DNA of 6,190 nt from a bacterium (GTDB taxonomy: Bacteria > Armatimonadota > Fimbriimonadia > Fimbriimonadales > JBAXQP01): NCBI GenBank assembly GCA_037131655.1, contig JBAXQP010000168.1:1-6190 (forward strand), given 5' to 3'. Positions 4,413 to 6,190 of the stretch are shown piece by piece. Within the stretch, counting starts at the first letter, position 1. Every line of letters begins with the position of its first letter. A program made the position numbers and the translations under genes. A model generated the notes under the pieces. It saw only the letters and a list, made by a program, of their open reading frames with translations, made no database searches and was not told the origin of the DNA.

Positions 4413-6190
4413 ATCTTCAGCATCCAGCCACTGCTTGGGGAAATCAGGCAATAAGCCAAAGGTTGTCATGTCGAAGTTCTTGAATCCAAGCGCAAGGGCA
4501 GGGGAGTCTTCTTTTACTCTGAAATCACCCTTTGCAGGATCGATGAAAAGAGGGTCGGTAAAGATCGAATGTTCATCGTAACCGAGCGCTTGCCATTCTT
4601 CCAAGTTATAAGTCAACCAATCCTCACCCCGTTTGGCGAATCGGGCGATGAAGTGGCCGAGGTCGCTGAAGTAGAGGTTGAAGTCAATTTCATCCGCCCA
4701 ACGCCCCTGAGGCGGCATCCAAGCGCCTTGAATACAAGTCCCCCCATGGCGTTCCGTTTTAAAGCTTAAATCAACTTCGAGTTTGCCGGTTTTCGTGTTT
4801 GTCACCACGATATTGCGCACGATGCGGTCGTGATTATCTTCATAGCAGACATGGGTGTTGAGCGGCATGGCCGGGTTAATGATGATATTATTAACGACTG
4901 TGCGATAGGCCCCTTCACGCAGCTTGATGCTTATGCCGAGGCATAAGTTATTCTCCACGCGGTAATTACTGGTGCCGTCGTCCAGGTCGATGCCCCATCC
5001 ATGATCCTCACGGAAGCGGTTGTGCCGGATAATAGTGGTCTCGCAGGCGTCCTCAAGCACATTACCTGCACTATGGGAGACATGCTCCGGGCCGTGCGAC
5101 TGCTGTAAACACCAATATCGTTCGCGCCCCCATGAATTGAACGGCCCATGATCTCCGGTTTCTTTGACGGTATCTGAGATGTCGTTATGCTCAATAATAT
5201 GCCCGCCCCAGGTTCCGTCATTCACACAGATAGCAGATCGAGGCATGCTGTAGATACGATTATGGCTGACGGTCGTGCGCTTGCACACCGACAAAAATAC
5301 CCCGGCAGTTTGCTTCCCATAAACACCGCAGTCATGTATAAGATTATTTGAAACCACGCAATCAGCCGGATATTCTTGCTGCGTCCCATGCGTCAAATGC
5401 TTTGACCCCACCAGACACACAGCGCTATCCCCGCACTGCGTGAACTTATTACCGGTGATACGGATGCGCTTGTTGGAGTTGTTGATGAACACCGCATTGC
5501 CACCGACGGCATCAAAGAAGCAATCTTCAATAGCGCAGTCTTCAGCGCCGTCGAATTCAATAGTACCACCACGGTATAGTGTCCAATCCCCAAGCGATGG
5601 AGCTTCATAGGTCTCCATAAAGGTGGGGCAGACGTGTGCAAAACGAAAGCCCTTGAATGTGACATTGCTAGCTGCGATGACTTCTACTAATTGAGTATTC
5701 TGCGGGGCTTCGACAAGGGCTGATCCGATGTCAACGCCTTCCAGCGGAATCACATAAAGGATGCGTGTGTCTTCATCGAAATACCATTCACCAGGGAAGT
5801 CGAGTTCTTCAAACACGTTCTCTATATAGAACCGACACCCCTCTGCCAGGCCATTTGCTGCGTGCCCGAGTACGTTTGCGTTGATCTGAAAGCCGCCTTC
5901 GCCCAGGTGGATGGCGTGGCGCTCGCGGTCGATGCTCCGCACTCGCCACTGCAGATTGCCCCACCTGCCTTCAGGGAAGATGTGCACTACTGCATCCTCG
6001 GGCTTAGTCCATGTCTTAGAAGTAAAGGTCGCTGGATCATAGTGGAAATGGTTATTGGGGCGTTCGGGGCCGACCTTCGCGACGTTCGTGTAGCCGGAGC
6101 CATTAATGGTGGGGTCAATGGCGTCATAGTTGGGGAACCGTGCCCTGTGCTGACGTATGCCGTTGATGAAAAGCTCGGATACATATACCT
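4395..6190 (-). CDS. right-handed parallel beta-helix repeat protein, 5' end outside window
   Basis: Reading minus from the right edge, the frame is open for 597 visible residues to TAA at 4395-4397. A GTG at 5985-5987 could be taken as the start, but the 67 upstream codons carry family sequence (LFINGIRQHRARFPNYD near visible residue 6), so the true start lies beyond 6190. ENVFEELDFPGEWYFD (about residues 123-138) is a hallmark N-terminal block. It is followed by beta-helix coils rich in N-x-I/V steps: VTFKGFRF, IRITGNKF, VVSNNLIHDC, TTVSHNRIYS, HIIEHNDISD, TIIRHNRF, YRVENNLCL and TVVNNIIINP. The C-terminus has the typical closing block HSIFTDPLFIDPAKGDFRV, then EDSPALALGFKNFD. Proteins of this architecture are usually exported and often act on polysaccharides (a GH141-like glycosidase is one possibility). 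No catalytic residues could be assigned, so the substrate is unknown. A signal peptide would be off-window. Confidence 0.9.
   Translation of the reverse strand, partial: VYVSELFINGIRQHRARFPNYDAIDPTINGSGYTNVAKVGPERPNNHFHYDPATFTSKTWTKPEDAVVHIFPEGRWGNLQWRVRSIDRERHAIHLGEGGFQINANVLGHAANGLAEGCRFYIENVFEELDFPGEWYFDEDTRILYVIPLEGVDIGSALVEAPQNTQLVEVIAASNVTFKGFRFAHVCPTFMETYEAPSLGDWTLYRGGTIEFDGAEDCAIEDCFFDAVGGNAVFINNSNKRIRITGNKFTQCGDSAVCLVGSKHLTHGTQQEYPADCVVSNNLIHDCGVYGKQTAGVFLSVCKRTTVSHNRIYSMPRSAICVNDGTWGGHIIEHNDISDTVKETGDHGPFNSWGRERYWCLQQSHGPEHVSHSAGNVLEDACETTIIRHNRFREDHGWGIDLDDGTSNYRVENNLCLGISIKLREGAYRTVVNNIIINPAMPLNTHVCYEDNHDRIVRNIVVTNTKTGKLEVDLSFKTERHGGTCIQGAWMPPQGRWADEIDFNLYFSDLGHFIARFAKRGEDWLTYNLEEWQALGYDEHSIFTDPLFIDPAKGDFRVKEDSPALALGFKNFDMTTFGLLPDFPKQWLDAEDLLLGP

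Noticed and set aside
4931..6184. Minus-strand ORFs 4931-5221, 5393-5665 and 5987-6184, and plus-strand ORF 4569-4769
   Set aside because: All lie within the beta-helix gene in other frames; the main frame alone shows family motifs throughout.

Overview
The window is a bacterial chromosome segment in two parts. Positions 1-2464, read on the minus strand, hold a conserved translation operon: infC (IF3), rpmI (L35), rplT (L20), pheS and the first 25 codons of pheT. Positions 2562-6190 hold accessory genes: an unrecognised gene that looks split by a one-base frameshift, a possible small ORF, an ankyrin-repeat lipoprotein (plus strand), and a large parallel beta-helix protein (minus strand) that enters from the right edge. 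The organism cannot be named. The four-cysteine bacterial PheS, the standard sigma-70-type promoter and the Shine-Dalgarno sites show an ordinary bacterium. The beta-helix family with its characteristic N- and C-terminal motifs is, from general knowledge, common in groups such as Armatimonadota, Planctomycetota and Verrucomicrobiota; this placement is weak inference.

The translation operon starts at a perfect consensus promoter (TTGACA, 17-base spacer, TATAAT; 2464 down to 2436). It gives a 5' leader of only about 32 nt before the GTG start of infC. rpmI also starts with GTG and lies 56 nt inside the end of infC. rplT follows after 50 nt. A GC-rich hairpin with a U-rich tail sits between rplT and pheS, so pheST is probably expressed by partial readthrough, or by control at that hairpin. 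pheS and pheT are 6 nt apart, with the pheT ribosome binding site inside the end of pheS. The products serve initiation, the large ribosomal subunit and Phe-tRNA charging.

The 165 bases between infC and the plus-strand genes (2397-2561) hold the infC promoter and a small inverted repeat touching its -35 box. No clear plus-strand promoter was seen there. The next gene (2562-3313) reads well only if one base is restored near 2679-2684. The stretch 3314-3539 holds no strong gene, only a 64-codon ORF with a ribosome binding site that overlaps the start of the ankyrin gene. The ankyrin gene and the beta-helix gene converge and overlap by 18 bases at their 3' ends.

The beta-helix reading frame stays open past the GTG at 5985-5987 to the window edge. 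That upstream stretch carries recognisable family sequence, so the gene is incomplete at its 5' end and does not start at 5987. No RNA genes, CRISPR arrays, insertion sequences or phage genes were seen. No new multi-gene system is evident.
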